Shown here: positions 33,606-45,495 of the stretch, piece after piece
How the letters are laid out: every line of letters begins with the position of its first letter
Numbering within the stretch: the first letter of the stretch is position 1
Assembly: GCF_021729865.1 (NCBI RefSeq)
Contig: NZ_CP063400.1
Location: 1,054,001 to 1,118,000, forward strand
DNA: 64,000 nucleotides
Origin: Hydrogenophaga sp. SL48
Lineage (GTDB): Bacteria; Pseudomonadota; Gammaproteobacteria; Burkholderiales; Burkholderiaceae_C
Direction: 5' to 3'
The notes under the pieces: model-generated
Told to the model about the DNA's origin: nothing
Seen by the model: the letters and a program-made list of their open reading frames with translations, nothing else
The model's database searches: none
Program-made: the position numbers and the translations under genes

Positions 33606-34994
33606 TCAACACTCCACGATGTTCACCGCCAGGCCGCCGCGCGAGGTCTCCTTGTACTTGGTCTTCATGTCGGCACCGGTCTCGCGCATGGTCTTGATGA
33701 CCTTGTCCAGGCTGACGTGGTGCACGCCATCGCCGCGCATCGCCATGCGGGCGGCGTTGATGGCCTTGACCGAGGCGATGGCGTTGCGCTCGATGCAGGG
33801 GATCTGCACCAGGCCGCCGACCGGGTCGCAGGTCAGGCCCAGGTGGTGTTCCATGCCGATCTCGGCCGCGTTTTCCACCTGCTCGGGCGTGCCGCCCAGC
33901 ACCGCACACAGGGCGCCGGCCGCCATGGAGCAGGCCACGCCCACCTCGCCCTGGCAGCCCACCTCGGCGCCGCTGATGCTGGCGTTCTCCTTGTAGAGGA
34001 TGCCGATGGCCGCAGCCGTGAGCAGGAAGTCGACCACGCCGTCGTCGTTCGCGCCGGGCACGAAACGGCGGTAGTAATGCAGCACGGCGGGCACGATGCC
34101 GGCCGCGCCGTTGGTGGGCGCCGTGACCACCCGGCCACCGGCGGCGTTTTCTTCATTGACGGCCAGTGCGTAGAGGTTGACCCAGTCGAGCACGGCCAGC
34201 GGGTCGGTCAGCGCCTTCTCGGGGTGTTCGGTGAGGTCGCGGTAAAGCTGCGGTGCGCGCCGGCGGACCTTGAATCCACCCGGCAGTACACCCTCCGCCG
34301 TGCAGCCGCGGCGCACGCAGGCCTGCATCACGTCCCAGAGGCGCAGCAGCCCGGCGTGCACCTCGGCGTCGCTGCGCCAGTGCCGCTCGTTGGCGCGCAT
34401 CACCCCGGCGACGGACAGACCGTGTTCGCGGCAGCGCTGCAGCAGTTCGTCGCCGGTGCGGAACGGGATGGGCAGTTGCGTGGCGTCGGGCGCGATCACC
34501 TTCTGGCGCTCGCCGTCGGCCGCCACTTCGTCGCTGACCACGAAGCCACCGCCCACGGAGTAGTAGGTGCGTTCCGACAGCAGCACCCCCGCCGCGTCCC
34601 AGGCCGAGAGGCGCATGCCGTTGGCGTGGAAGGGCAGTGGCGCGCGGAAGAAGGACAGGTCGTCCCGTTCGTTCCAGGCGATGTGATGGCAGCCCATCAG
34701 CGGGAGGCGGCTGGCGCTGCGGATGGCGGCGATGGTCGGCTCCACCGCTTCGATGGGCACCGTCTCGGGCTCCTCGCCACACAGGCCCAGCAGCACCGCC
34801 TTGTCGCTGCCGTGCCCTTTGCCGGTGGCCCCCAGCGAGCCATGCAGCCCGCAGTGCACCCGGGCCACGCGTTCGAGCAGGCCTTGCGCCTGCAGACCGG
34901 CCGCAAAGAGGCGGGCCGCGCGCATGGGCCCTACCGTGTGCGAGCTGCTGGGGCCGATGCCGATCTTGAAGAGGTCGAACGCGGAGATGGCCAT
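33606..34994 (-). CDS. sdaA: L-serine ammonia-lyase (iron-sulfur, single-chain)
   Basis: A 462-residue enzyme that converts L-serine to pyruvate and ammonia with a [4Fe-4S] cluster. [19 protein letters not shown] is the N-terminal family block. The C-terminal half has [17 protein letters not shown] and [18 protein letters not shown], holding the cluster cysteines and substrate loop. It begins 16 bases after the dadA stop and is covered by the same tandem glycine riboswitch, which makes sense: glycine converted to serine by serine hydroxymethyltransferase can be drained to pyruvate. A dispersed repeat follows the stop. Confidence 0.95.
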   Translation of the reverse strand: MAISAFDLFKIGIGPSSSHTVGPMRAARLFAAGLQAQGLLERVARVHCGLHGSLGATGKGHGSDKAVLLGLCGEEPETVPIEAVEPTIAAIRSASRLPLMGCHHIAWNERDDLSFFRAPLPFHANGMRLSAWDAAGVLLSERTYYSVGGGFVVSDEVAADGERQKVIAPDATQLPIPFRTGDELLQRCREHGLSVAGVMRANERHWRSDAEVHAGLLRLWDVMQACVRRGCTAEGVLPGGFKVRRRAPQLYRDLTEHPEKALTDPLAVLDWVNLYALAVNEENAAGGRVVTAPTNGAAGIVPAVLHYYRRFVPGANDDGVVDFLLTAAAIGILYKENASISGAEVGCQGEVGVACSMAAGALCAVLGGTPEQVENAAEIGMEHHLGLTCDPVGGLVQIPCIERNAIASVKAINAARMAMRGDGVHHVSLDKVIKTMRETGADMKTKYKETSRGGLAVNIVEC

Positions 34995-35010
34995 GGCGGT
35001 TCCTTGGGTG

Positions 35011-36267
35011 TCAGACGGCGGGGGCGGGCATCACCACGCGGGTGTGGCGATGCTGTGCCTGCCACTGTGCCACGTGGCCGGTCAGCTGGTGCGCGGTGAT
35101 GGCCGAGAGCGTCCAGCCCAGGTGACCGTGGCCGGTGTTGTAGAACACGTTGGGCCGGCGGCCGGGGCCGACGCGCGGCAGCATGTCCGGCATCATGGGC
35201 CGCAGGCCGGCCCAGGGCTCGACCCGGCGCGTGCTCACGCCCGGGAAACACTGGTTGACCCAGTTGACCAGCGGGCGGATGCGGTCGGCGCGGATGTCCA
35301 GGTTCATGCCGTTGAACTCGGCCGTGCCCGCGACGCGGAATCGGTCCTGCCCCAGGCGGCTGGTGACGAGCTTGGTCTCGTCGTCCAGCAGGCTGACCTG
35401 CGGCGCAGCGGCCTGGCTCTGCTCATCGTTCAGCATCACGGTGATGGAGTAGCCCTTGACCGGGTAGACGTTGAGGCGGTCGCCCAGCTGAGCGCCCAGC
35501 GCCCGGCTGTGCACGCCGGCGCAGACCACCACCGCGTCGCCGCTGACCACTTCGCCATTCGACAGGGTGACGTGCGCGGTGTTGCCGTCGCTCTGCACAC
35601 GCGTCACCGTGTGGCCGGTCAGCAGCTTCACGCCCATTCGCTCGCAGGCGAGCGACAGGCCGTGGGTGAACTTGTGGATGTCACCGGTGCTGTCGCTCTC
35701 GGTGTAGTAGCCACCGTGGTAGTCACCGGCCAGTGTGGGCTCGATGGCGCGCATCTCGTCGGGCGTGACGGCGCGGCGCGGCAGGCCGCCTTCGGCCAGC
35801 AGCTTGGAGACTTCGCCCGCGTGGTCGAAGCCGGCCTTGTCGCGGTAGATGTGCAGGATGCCTTGTTGCTTCAGGTCGAAATCAATGCCCTCGGCCTGTG
35901 CCCAGCCGAACAGGTGCTCGCGCGCAGCGATCGCCAACTTCGCGGTGGCGATGGTGTTGTCGCGGTACTTGGGGATCGACGCCGCGAACTCGGCGAACCA
36001 GCTGAGCTTGTGCCAGCTGGGCTTGGGGTTCACGAGCAGCGGTGCGTCGGCCTTGAGCATCCACTTGATGCCCTTGAGCAGGGTGGACGGGTGGGTCCAG
36101 GTTTCGGCGTTGGAGGCCGAGAGCTGGCCGCCGTTGGCGTGGCTGGTTTCCATGCCCGCGTAGCGGTGTTTTTCGATCAGGGTGACGCGGTGACCCTGAC
36201 GGGCCAGGGCGTAGGCGCTGGTGACGCCGGTGATGCCGCCGCCGATGACGATGAGGTGCTGTGCCAT
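35011..36267 (-). CDS. dadA: D-amino acid dehydrogenase (DadA-like FAD oxidoreductase), glycine-riboswitch controlled
   Basis: A 418-residue FAD-dependent deaminating dehydrogenase of the DadA/glycine oxidase family, feeding electrons to the respiratory chain. [29 protein letters not shown] is the FAD loop, followed by [17 protein letters not shown] (flavin-contact block). [31 protein letters not shown] and the C-terminal [18 protein letters not shown]...[14 protein letters not shown] are typical DadA blocks. ATG 36267 matches the family start. No racemase gene (dadX) is nearby; instead its leader is a tandem glycine riboswitch and its partner is sdaA, so glycine or a glycine-derived substrate is plausible. 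Confidence 0.9.
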   Translation of the reverse strand: MAQHLIVIGGGITGVTSAYALARQGHRVTLIEKHRYAGMETSHANGGQLSASNAETWTHPSTLLKGIKWMLKADAPLLVNPKPSWHKLSWFAEFAASIPKYRDNTIATAKLAIAAREHLFGWAQAEGIDFDLKQQGILHIYRDKAGFDHAGEVSKLLAEGGLPRRAVTPDEMRAIEPTLAGDYHGGYYTESDSTGDIHKFTHGLSLACERMGVKLLTGHTVTRVQSDGNTAHVTLSNGEVVSGDAVVVCAGVHSRALGAQLGDRLNVYPVKGYSITVMLNDEQSQAAAPQVSLLDDETKLVTSRLGQDRFRVAGTAEFNGMNLDIRADRIRPLVNWVNQCFPGVSTRRVEPWAGLRPMMPDMLPRVGPGRRPNVFYNTGHGHLGWTLSAITAHQLTGHVAQWQAQHRHTRVVMPAPAV

Positions 36268-36334
36268 GGGAATCTCTTTGAAAGCCGTCAAACAAAGGGG
36301 CACGCCCCGCACACCGTGTGCGGGCCATGACCCC

Positions 36335-36535
36335 CTCTGTTTGTGACCTGAGAGATTCACCCGCCATGCTGACGGGCTTGCTCCTGCGGTGGGCCGGGAG
36401 ACGAATCCTGGCCACTCTTCAGAGTGTTGCGCTTTGAAAAGCGCGATCGTCGATCGGTCCTTTTGCCTGAGAGTTTCCGGGGCGGTTGCTCCTTCGGCGC
36501 CGGCCTTCCCTGAGGGTGCCGGTCTCTCCCGATCG
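36335..36535 (-). promoter_or_regulatory. Tandem glycine riboswitch upstream of dadA-sdaA
   Basis: On the minus strand the leader contains two glycine aptamers in series. The first runs from GGGAGAGACCGGC through CCGAAGGAGCAACC to CTCTCAGGCAAAAGGAC; the second from CTCTGAAGAGTGG through GCAGGAGCAAGCCC to GAATCTCTCAGGTCACA. These are the conserved GGAGAG / GGAGCAA / CTCTCAGG elements. Downstream, CCCGCACA (36306-36313) pairs with TGTGCGGG (36317-36324); on the sense strand it is followed by GCGTGCCCCTTTGTTT, a candidate expression platform. Glycine is expected to switch the operon on. Confidence 0.93.
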
Positions 36536-36550
36536 ACGGGTTTGAGGCGC

Positions 36551-37549
36551 TTATTGTGCCTGCAGTCCGATGGATTTGACGATGGCCCGGAACTGTTGTG
36601 TGCCGTCGGTGTAGGCCTTGTCGGCCTCGGCCAGCGTCTGCGGTTTGGGCAGCAGCTGGCTGTTGGCTTCGAGCGCGGCGTGCACGGCCGGGTCGCCCAG
36701 CGTGCCGGCGATGGCCTTGTGCAGAGCGGTGACCACCGGTTCCGGGGTGTCCTTCTTGACGAAATAGCCGGTCCAGATCTTGAACGTGAAGTCCTTGAGC
36801 TGCTTGCTCTCGCTGACGGCGGGGTACTGCTTCACGCTCTCCAGCCGTTCGCTGTTGAGCATGGCCAGCACCTTGACGCGGCCCGTCTTGTGCATCTCGT
36901 CGTACTTCTTGCCGTAGGGCGCGAGGAAGAAGTCGACCTGGCCGGCCATCAAATCCTGCTCGGCGGGGGCCGCGCCCTTGTAGGGCACGTGGATCATCGG
37001 GATGCCGGTGACCTTGGACAGGTGCTCGCCCAGCAGGTGGTAGAACGAACCCGGGCCGACGCTGGCAAAGGTCAGCGGCTTGCCGTCCTTGGCGGCCTTG
37101 CGCGCGTGGTCGAGGAACTCGTCCACGCTGTTGACCGGCAGATCCTTCTTGGCCAGGAAGGCGATCTGCGCGGTGGCGATCATCTGCACCAGGCGGAAGT
37201 CTTCGCTCTTGAACTTGATCGACGAAATCGCCAGCGGCGCGAGGATCAGCTCGTTGGGCGAACCCTGGAACACGGTGTAGCCGTCCGAGGGGCCGTTGAG
37301 CACCTTCTGCGCCGCAATCGACCCGCTGGCGCCGCCCAGGTTTTCGATCACCACCGGCTGGCCCAGCTGTTTGCCCAGCGTGACGTTGACCGAGCGTGCG
37401 ATCACGTCCGACAGGCCGCCGGCCGGGTAGGGGACCATCAGGGTCACTGGCCTGGCGGGGAAGGTCTGGGCGATGGCTGTGCCGGCCAGGCTGAGGGCGG
37501 CCAGTGCGGCGCCGGCCAGAGCTAAGTGGATGCGGATGCGTGCGTTCAT
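36551..37549 (-). CDS. Bug family tripartite tricarboxylate transporter substrate-binding protein
   Basis: A 332-residue periplasmic binding protein. The signal peptide spans residues 1-27 (HLALAGAALAALSLAGTAIAQ). FPARPVTLMVPYPAGGLSDVIARSV, GKQLGQPVVIENLGGASGSIAAQKVL, and SVGPGSFYHLLGEHLSKVTGIPMIHVPYKGAAPAEQDLMAGQVDFFL are standard Bug/TctC blocks. No membrane subunits (TctA/TctB) are nearby, as usual for the large orphan Bug families of Comamonadaceae. The M20 amidohydrolase gene upstream on the same strand (29 bases away) suggests that the ligand is an amide or N-acyl amino acid handled by that enzyme. Confidence 0.9.
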   Translation of the reverse strand: MNARIRIHLALAGAALAALSLAGTAIAQTFPARPVTLMVPYPAGGLSDVIARSVNVTLGKQLGQPVVIENLGGASGSIAAQKVLNGPSDGYTVFQGSPNELILAPLAISSIKFKSEDFRLVQMIATAQIAFLAKKDLPVNSVDEFLDHARKAAKDGKPLTFASVGPGSFYHLLGEHLSKVTGIPMIHVPYKGAAPAEQDLMAGQVDFFLAPYGKKYDEMHKTGRVKVLAMLNSERLESVKQYPAVSESKQLKDFTFKIWTGYFVKKDTPEPVVTALHKAIAGTLGDPAVHAALEANSQLLPKPQTLAEADKAYTDGTQQFRAIVKSIGLQAQ

Positions 37550-37578
37550 GGGGTGGTCTCCGTTGTGGTTGTCGAGGC

Positions 37579-38751
37579 TCAGGGGTTGGGGGAAAGCAGG
37601 TCCAGCACGAGCGCGATCCAGTAGGCCGCGCCGGGGGCGATGTTGAGGTCGTTGAAGTCGTAGGCCGGGTTGTGCACCATGCAGGCGCCGGGCTCGCCGT
37701 CGGCGCCGTTGCCGATGAACAGGTAGCTGCCGGGCACGCGTTCGAGCATGAAGGCGAAGTCCTCGCTGCCGGTCAGCATGGGGCCTTGTGGGTTGATCTG
37801 TTCCGGGGGAAAGTGCTTCTGCGCCACCGCCAGCGCGCGGGCGGTCTGCTGCGCGTCGTTGACCAGCACGGCGTAGCCCGGGCGCCAGGTGATCTCGGCG
37901 CGCACGCCAAAGCTCTCGGCCTGCAGGCGCACCAGCTCGCGGATGCGCTGCTCCATGCTGCGCCGCACCTGCGGGTCCAGCGCGCGCACGCTGATCTCCA
38001 GCCGCGCTTCTGCAGGGATCACGTTGTTGGCCTCGCCGGCATGGATGGCACCCACGGTGACCACGGCGGGCTGCATCGGGTCCACATGGCGCGAGGCCAC
38101 GGTCTGCAGCGCCATGATCAGCGAGGCCGCCGCGACCACCACGTCGGTCGCCTTGTGCGGCATGGCGCCGTGCCCGCCGTGGCCGTGCAGGATGACGGTG
38201 GCGTAGTCGGACGAGGCCATGGTCGGCCCGCTGCGGAACACCAGCTGCCCCTGCGGCATGCCCGGCATGTTGTGCATGGCAAAGATCGCGTCGCAGGGGA
38301 AGCGCTCAAACAGGCCGTCTTCCATCATCTTCAGCGCGCCCCCGCCGCCTTCTTCGGCCGGCTGGAAGATCAGGTTCAGCGTGCCTTCGAAATTCCCCAG
38401 CGTGGCCAGGTGCTGCGCGGCGGCCAGCAGCATGGCGGTGTGGCCGTCGTGGCCGCAGGCGTGCATCACGCCGTGGTGGCAACTGGCCCAGGCCGCGCCT
38501 GTGGCCTCGGCGATGGGCAAGGCGTCCATGTCGGCGCGCAGGCCGATCGTGCGGTCTGACGTGCCGCGCTTCAGTTGACCGACCACGCCGGTGCCGCCCA
38601 GGCCGGTGGTGACCTCAAAGCCCCAGGCGCCCAGCTGGGCCGCGACCAAGGCCGCCGTGCGGCGCTCGTTGAAGGCCAGCTCGGGGTGGCGGTGGATGTC
38701 GCGGCGGACGGCGATGAACTGTTCGACGGCGGCGTCACTGAGGCGATCCAT
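37579..38751 (-). CDS. M20 family metallo-amidohydrolase (hippurate hydrolase-like)
   Basis: A 390-residue binuclear metal hydrolase of the HipO/AmhX group, cleaving N-acyl amino acids. RRDIHRHPELAFNERRTAALV, LRADMDALPI, MHACGHDGHTAMLLAAA, LIFQPAEEGGGGALKMMEDG and MLTGSEDFAFM carry the metal ligands (the Cys-Gly-His-Asp-Gly-His cluster and the catalytic Glu). ATG 38751 is preferred because AGGAG lies eight bases upstream; a GTG at 38760 would have no spacing. It is divergent from a LysR regulator and followed by a Bug binding protein. Confidence 0.92.
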   Translation of the reverse strand: MDRLSDAAVEQFIAVRRDIHRHPELAFNERRTAALVAAQLGAWGFEVTTGLGGTGVVGQLKRGTSDRTIGLRADMDALPIAEATGAAWASCHHGVMHACGHDGHTAMLLAAAQHLATLGNFEGTLNLIFQPAEEGGGGALKMMEDGLFERFPCDAIFAMHNMPGMPQGQLVFRSGPTMASSDYATVILHGHGGHGAMPHKATDVVVAAASLIMALQTVASRHVDPMQPAVVTVGAIHAGEANNVIPAEARLEISVRALDPQVRRSMEQRIRELVRLQAESFGVRAEITWRPGYAVLVNDAQQTARALAVAQKHFPPEQINPQGPMLTGSEDFAFMLERVPGSYLFIGNGADGEPGACMVHNPAYDFNDLNIAPGAAYWIALVLDLLSPNP

Positions 38752-38810
38752 GCAAAGCACTCCTGAAACATGAACTTTGTTGCATGTTAGGAAGCGTCTG
38801 ATTTAAAGTC

Positions 38811-38820
38811 CAATGCATTG
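38811..38820. promoter_or_regulatory. Palindrome in the LysR/amidohydrolase divergent promoter
   Basis: CAATGCATTG is a perfect ten-base palindrome in the 106-base gap between the divergent amidohydrolase and LysR genes, within an AT-rich stretch (TTTAAAGTC...TTGATCATCAAC). It is a candidate binding site for the adjacent LysR regulator; with this length it could be chance. Confidence 0.35.
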
Positions 38821-38857
38821 ATCATCAACAACCCATGACTTTGAGTGAAGGTTCGGG

Positions 38858-39781
38858 ATGACCCTCGTGCAACTTCGGCACTTCGTGGTGCTGGCCGAGC
38901 TGGGCGCTTTCGTGCAGGCCTCGAAGGCCCTGTACCTCACGCAGCCCGCGCTCACGCGCAGCATCCAGGCGCTGGAAGACGAGCTGGGCGGCCGCCTGTT
39001 CGACCGGCTGGGTCGGCGCATCGCGCTCACGCCGTTCGGGCACGAGGTGCTGCAGCGCGCCCGGCGGCTGGTGAGCGACGCCGACGCACTGAAGCAGACC
39101 GGCAAGGGCCTGCACGCCGGCCTGATCGGCACGCTGCGCATCGGCCTGAGTTCGGGGCCGGGCGCGCTGCTGTCCACGCCGCTGATGCTGCACACGGCCG
39201 AGCACCACCCCCGGCTGCAGCTGCAGATTTCGCGCGGCAACACGGGGGTGCTGATCGACGCCCTTCGGGAGCAACTGCTTGACGCGGTGGTGGTGGACGT
39301 GCGCTCGGTGCGGCCAGCGGCCGATCTGCAGATCACCCAGGCCTTCGAGCTGGCTGCCGGGTTTCTGGTGCGGCCGGACCACCCGCTGGCTCAGCGCGGT
39401 CAGCCGGTCACCATCGACGAGGTGCTGACCTACCCGGTGGCGTCCACGCCGCTGAGCGACGAGGTGGCGCGGATGCTGATCGGTCGCTATGGCCCGCAGG
39501 CCAATCCGGATGACATGGTGACCCTGCGCTGTGACGAGACCTTGAGCATCGTCGAGGTGGCCCGGCGCAGCCTCGCGATCGTGCTGACCGCGGACGCCGC
39601 TGCCGAGGGGCTGGTGCGGCTGGACATGACGCCGCCGCTGGACGCCACGGCGCGCTTTGGTCTGGTCACGCTCAGCCAGCGGCAGGAAGCCCCGGCGCTG
39701 CGCATCCTGCGCGAGTGGCTGGCGCGCTGGGTGGGCCAGAATGGTGCCCATGAAACTCTCGGCACTGCTGATCGCGATTGA
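38858..39781 (+). CDS. LysR family regulator divergent from the M20 amidohydrolase
   Basis: A 307-residue LysR-type regulator. LRHFVVLAELGAFVQASKALYLTQPALTRSIQALEDELGGRLFDR is the helix-turn-helix (given here as residues 6-50), and the effector domain contains LRIGLSSGPGALLSTPLM and TLRCDETLSIVEVARRSLAIVL. It is divergent from the M20 hydrolase-Bug operon, so it probably regulates it. Its last 32 bases overlap the TRIC channel gene, and the C-terminal residues NGAHETLGTADRD are encoded by that overlap. Confidence 0.88.
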   Translation: MTLVQLRHFVVLAELGAFVQASKALYLTQPALTRSIQALEDELGGRLFDRLGRRIALTPFGHEVLQRARRLVSDADALKQTGKGLHAGLIGTLRIGLSSGPGALLSTPLMLHTAEHHPRLQLQISRGNTGVLIDALREQLLDAVVVDVRSVRPAADLQITQAFELAAGFLVRPDHPLAQRGQPVTIDEVLTYPVASTPLSDEVARMLIGRYGPQANPDDMVTLRCDETLSIVEVARRSLAIVLTADAAAEGLVRLDMTPPLDATARFGLVTLSQRQEAPALRILREWLARWVGQNGAHETLGTADRD

Positions 39782-40382
39782 GGTGGGTGGCACGGTGGCC
39801 TTCGCGGTCTCCGGCCTCATTGAGGCCATGCGCAAGCGCATGGACGTGGTGGGCGTGTTCTCTGTCGCGTTTGTCAGCGCCTTCGGCGGCGGCACCGTGC
39901 GCGACCTGCTGCTCGACCGGCGCCCGCTGTTCTGGGTTGAACACGAGGCCTACCTCTGGCTGGTCTTCGCAATGGTGATCACCGCGCCCTGGTGGCTCAA
40001 GGCCGTGCTGCAGGACGCGGGCGCCCGGCTCATGGACGTGGCGGACGCCTTCGGCCTGGGGCTGTTCGCGATCTCGGGCACCAGCATCGCGGTGGCGGCC
40101 GGCATGTCGGTGGGCGTGAGCGTGCTGATGGGCGCCACCACCGCCATCGTCGGCGGCGTGGCGCGCGACGTGCTCTGCAACGAGGTGCCCAAGGTGTACC
40201 AGGACCATCGTCCGTACGCGCTGTGTGCCGTGGCTGGCAGCTTGGCTTTTCTCGGGCTGTCGGCCGTGGGGCTGGCGTCCGAGCTGGCCAGCCTGATGGG
40301 CATCGGGGTGGCCACGGGCAGTCGCTGGCTGGCCATCGCCTTCGACTGGCAACTGCCCAGCTGGCGCTCGCCGCAGAAATGA
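39750..40382 (+). CDS. TRIC family cation channel (UPF0126/YadS-like)
   Basis: A 210-residue membrane protein with seven hydrophobic helices built as two repeats. The first has AFGGGTVRDLLLDRRPLFW, the second VGGVARDVLCNEVPKVYQ, the glycine-rich G-G-x-x-R-D motifs of prokaryotic TRIC-type trimeric potassium/cation channels. ATG 39750 overlaps the end of the LysR gene by 32 bases. The physiological role in bacteria is uncertain; counter-ion or amino acid related functions have been suggested for relatives. A strong bidirectional hairpin follows. Confidence 0.9.
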   Translation: MKLSALLIAIEVGGTVAFAVSGLIEAMRKRMDVVGVFSVAFVSAFGGGTVRDLLLDRRPLFWVEHEAYLWLVFAMVITAPWWLKAVLQDAGARLMDVADAFGLGLFAISGTSIAVAAGMSVGVSVLMGATTAIVGGVARDVLCNEVPKVYQDHRPYALCAVAGSLAFLGLSAVGLASELASLMGIGVATGSRWLAIAFDWQLPSWRSPQK

Positions 40383-40416
40383 CAAACGCCGGTGAGTCGC
40401 CTCACCGGCGTTGTCT
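40382..40416. terminator. Bidirectional terminator between TRIC gene and gcvP
   Basis: AACGCCGGTGAG (40385-40396) pairs perfectly with CTCACCGGCGTT (40401-40412) around a TCGC loop, 12 base pairs. It lies between the convergent TRIC channel and gcvP genes, followed by GTCTTT on the plus strand and GTC on the minus strand. Confidence 0.8.
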
Positions 40417-40433
40417 TTCGTGGGGCCCGAGGA

Positions 40434-43367
<2,934 letters not shown>

Positions 43368-43445
43368 GGGAAGACCTGCAGATTGGATTGGAAACGTGGG
43401 GCGATGGACTGGTGGTTCGCGTGAGGGGCAGCGAGCCAGCGGGTG

Positions 43446-43515
43446 CCGCGGAGCCGGCTTTGCCGGGCCGCTGGCGCCGCCCCCTTGAGGGGGACGCGCG
43501 CAGCGCGGCGGGGGT
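43446..43515 (-). repeat. Dispersed composite hairpin repeat, copy 3 (gcvH-gcvP gap)
   Basis: Lies three bases after the gcvH stop (43519-43521), within the gcv operon. Sense reading: CCCCCGCCGCGCTGCGCGCG, CCCCCTCAAGGGGGC, then GCCCGGCAAAGCCGGCTCC. Closest in sequence to copy 5 at 58.2 kb (same CGCGCAGCGCGG block). Confidence 0.8.
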
Positions 43516-43518
43516 GGA

Positions 43519-43890
43519 TCAGCCTTGTTTGGAGAAGGCTTCGTAAGCGGTGGCGTCGAGCAGGGCGTCGACTTGCGAGGCGTCGCTCAGCTTGACCTTG
43601 AAGAACCAGCCGGCGCCCAGCGGGTCGCTGTTGGCCAGGGCCGGGTCGGCGCGCAGGCCTTCGTTCACCTCGGTGACTTCGCCGCTGATGGGCATGTAGA
43701 CGTCGGCAGCGGCCTTGACGGACTCGACCACGCCGGCCACGTCCTTCTGCGCAAAGGTCTTGCCCACTTCGGGCAGGTCGACGAACACCACGTCGCCGAG
43801 CGCATCCTGCGCGTGGTGGGTGATGCCGACGGTGGCGATGCCGCCGTCAACGGTGATCCATTCGTGGTCTTCGGTGTACTTGGTGGTCAT
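43519..43890 (-). CDS. gcvH: Glycine cleavage system H protein
   Basis: A 123-residue lipoyl carrier protein. [21 protein letters not shown] is the N-terminal block. [14 protein letters not shown] and [20 protein letters not shown] place the lipoylated lysine at Lys59. [17 protein letters not shown] is the conserved C-terminal part. ATG 43890 gives the family length. It is flanked on both sides by dispersed repeats (copies 3 and 4), unlike most gcv operons, where gcvTHP are nearly abutting. Confidence 0.97.
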   Translation of the reverse strand: MTTKYTEDHEWITVDGGIATVGITHHAQDALGDVVFVDLPEVGKTFAQKDVAGVVESVKAAADVYMPISGEVTEVNEGLRADPALANSDPLGAGWFFKVKLSDASQVDALLDATAYEAFSKQG

Positions 43891-43943
43891 GGTGGTCTCC
43901 GGTGAAAAGGTTGAAACGAAAGGCAGCTTATCTGCTCCGCGGG

Positions 43944-44018
43944 CTACCGCAGAACCGGCTTTGCCGGGCTGCTGGTAGCGTCCCCTTCCAGGGGGAAGCC
44001 GCGAAGCGGCGCAGGGGG
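43944..44018 (-). repeat. Dispersed composite hairpin repeat, copy 4 (gcvT-gcvH gap)
   Basis: Directly abuts the gcvT stop (44019-44021). Sense reading: CCCCCTGCGCCGCTTCGCGGC, CCCCCTGGAAGGGG, then AGCCCGGCAAAGCCGGTTC. It fills most of the 128 bases between gcvT and gcvH. Confidence 0.8.
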
Positions 44019-45158
44019 TCATCCCCTGTGGTATCGGTTGGGGACGAAGGGCATGGGCGCCACTTCCATCGGAACGGCCTTGCCGCGCACTTGGGCATTC
44101 ACGCGGGTGCCGACCGTGGCGAACCCGGGTGCAACGTAGCCGATGGCCACGGGCTTGTCGGCCGTGGGGCCGAGCAGGCCGCTGGTGACTTCACCGATCT
44201 TCACGCCCTCCAGGCTGTGCAGCTCGACGTGTTCGCGCACGGGCACACGTTCCAGCGCGATCAGGCCGACGCGCTTGCGCGTCAGGGCGACCGTGCCGTC
44301 GAGCTGGCCCAGCACGCGTTCAGCGCCCGGGAAACCGCCGGCGCGTTCGCCGCCGGTGCGGCGAACCTTCTGCATCGCCCAGTTCAGCGCGGCCTCGACC
44401 GGCGTGGTCGTGGTGTCGATGTCGTTGCCGTAGAGGCAGAGGCCGGCTTCCAGGCGCAGCGAGTTGCGCGCACCCAGGCCGATGGGCTTGACCTCGGGCT
44501 GAGCGAGCAGGGCGCGGGCGAAAGCCTCGGCGCTGGCGGCGGGCAGGGAGATTTCGCAACCGTCTTCGCCGGTGTAGCCGCTGCGCGTGACGAACACATC
44601 CGCACCGTGCCAGGTGAACGCAGCGCCGGTCATGAACACCAGCTTCTCCACACCGGGCAGCAGGCGCTGCAGCGCGGTCACGGCCTGCGGACCCTGCAGG
44701 GCGAGCAGGGCGCGATCGAATTGCGGGGTGACGGTGCAGCGGCCACCGATACGGGCCTGGATGTGCGCCAGGTCGCCGTGTTTGCAGGCGCCGTTGACGA
44801 TCACGAAGATGTCCCCACCGTTGGCGATATCGCGGTTGACGAACATCAGGTCGTCGATGATGCCGCCCTCGTCGTTCAGCAGCAGGCCGTAGCGCTGCTT
44901 GTTCACACCCAGGCCGATCACGTCCACCGGCATCAGGCTCTCGAACGCGGCAGCCGCATCGGGGCCGGAGAGCGTGAGCTGGCCCATGTGCGAGACGTCG
45001 AACAGGCCGGCGGCGCTGCGGGTGTGGTGGTGTTCGGCCATCAGGCCGGCGGGGTACTGCACCGGCATGCTGTAGCCGGCAAACGGCACCATGCGGGCAC
45101 CGAGTTCGAGGTGGAGGGCGTTGAGCGGGGTCTGGAGCAGGGCGGTGGTGTCGGACAC
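44019..45158 (-). CDS. gcvT: Aminomethyltransferase, glycine cleavage system T protein
   Basis: A 379-residue folate-dependent enzyme that releases ammonia from the H-protein intermediate and forms methylene-tetrahydrofolate. [16 protein letters not shown] is the N-terminal signature. [45 protein letters not shown] and [18 protein letters not shown] sequence ([18 protein letters not shown]) contain substrate residues; [20 protein letters not shown] is the conserved folate block. The start is GTG 45158. It is the first gene of gcvTHP, behind a tandem glycine riboswitch. Confidence 0.97.
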   Translation of the reverse strand: MSDTTALLQTPLNALHLELGARMVPFAGYSMPVQYPAGLMAEHHHTRSAAGLFDVSHMGQLTLSGPDAAAAFESLMPVDVIGLGVNKQRYGLLLNDEGGIIDDLMFVNRDIANGGDIFVIVNGACKHGDLAHIQARIGGRCTVTPQFDRALLALQGPQAVTALQRLLPGVEKLVFMTGAAFTWHGADVFVTRSGYTGEDGCEISLPAASAEAFARALLAQPEVKPIGLGARNSLRLEAGLCLYGNDIDTTTTPVEAALNWAMQKVRRTGGERAGGFPGAERVLGQLDGTVALTRKRVGLIALERVPVREHVELHSLEGVKIGEVTSGLLGPTADKPVAIGYVAPGFATVGTRVNAQVRGKAVPMEVAPMPFVPNRYHRG

Positions 45159-45244
45159 GGGGGGCTCTCGCGGTCATGTGGGGCAGGACCCGCAACACCA
45201 GGGTCGCGGGAACAACACGGTTCATCCGTGTGCTGCCCCACTGT

Positions 45245-45465
45245 CCGCTTTACCTGAGAGATTCGCGCGGGCGATGCCACGTTTGCTCCTTCGGTGGGCC
45301 GCCAGAACCCTTGTCGGGCAGCGGCCTCTCTCCAGTGGGGGACACCGCCCTTTCGGGCGGTGGTTGCCAGTCCTTTTGCCTGAGCGTTCAGGACCTTCCA
45401 CGACATGCGGGCCGGTCTCCTGCGCCTTCGGCGGCACCCGGTTGGGCGCTCTCTCCTGACCGGGC
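45245..45465 (-). promoter_or_regulatory. Tandem glycine riboswitch upstream of gcvTHP
   Basis: Minus-strand leader with two glycine aptamers. The first has GGAGAGAGCGCCC, GCCGAAGGCGCAGGAGACC and CTCAGGCAAAAGGACTGG; the second has TGGAGAGAGGCCGC, CCACCGAAGGAGCAAACG and GAATCTCTCAGGTAAAGC. A GGGCGGT/ACCGCCC-type linker stem at 45351-45365 separates them. Between the aptamers and gcvT lies ACACGG/CCGTGT (45216-45231) inside a larger GGGCAG/CTGCCC pairing (45181-45238), a candidate expression platform. Glycine would activate gcvTHP. Confidence 0.93.
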
Positions 45466-45495
45466 GAGTTTAACGGAATCGCCAGTGCCCGATGT

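Noticed and set aside
36306..36324. CCCGCACA/TGTGCGGG hairpin considered as a stand-alone terminator
   Set aside because: It lies directly between the glycine aptamers and dadA and has only a weak T-rich tail, so it was treated as part of the riboswitch output region.
43446..44018. Repeated GC-rich blocks around gcvH considered as a CRISPR-like array
   Set aside because: Only two units, separated by a gene, with internal hairpins and no uniform spacers or cas genes.
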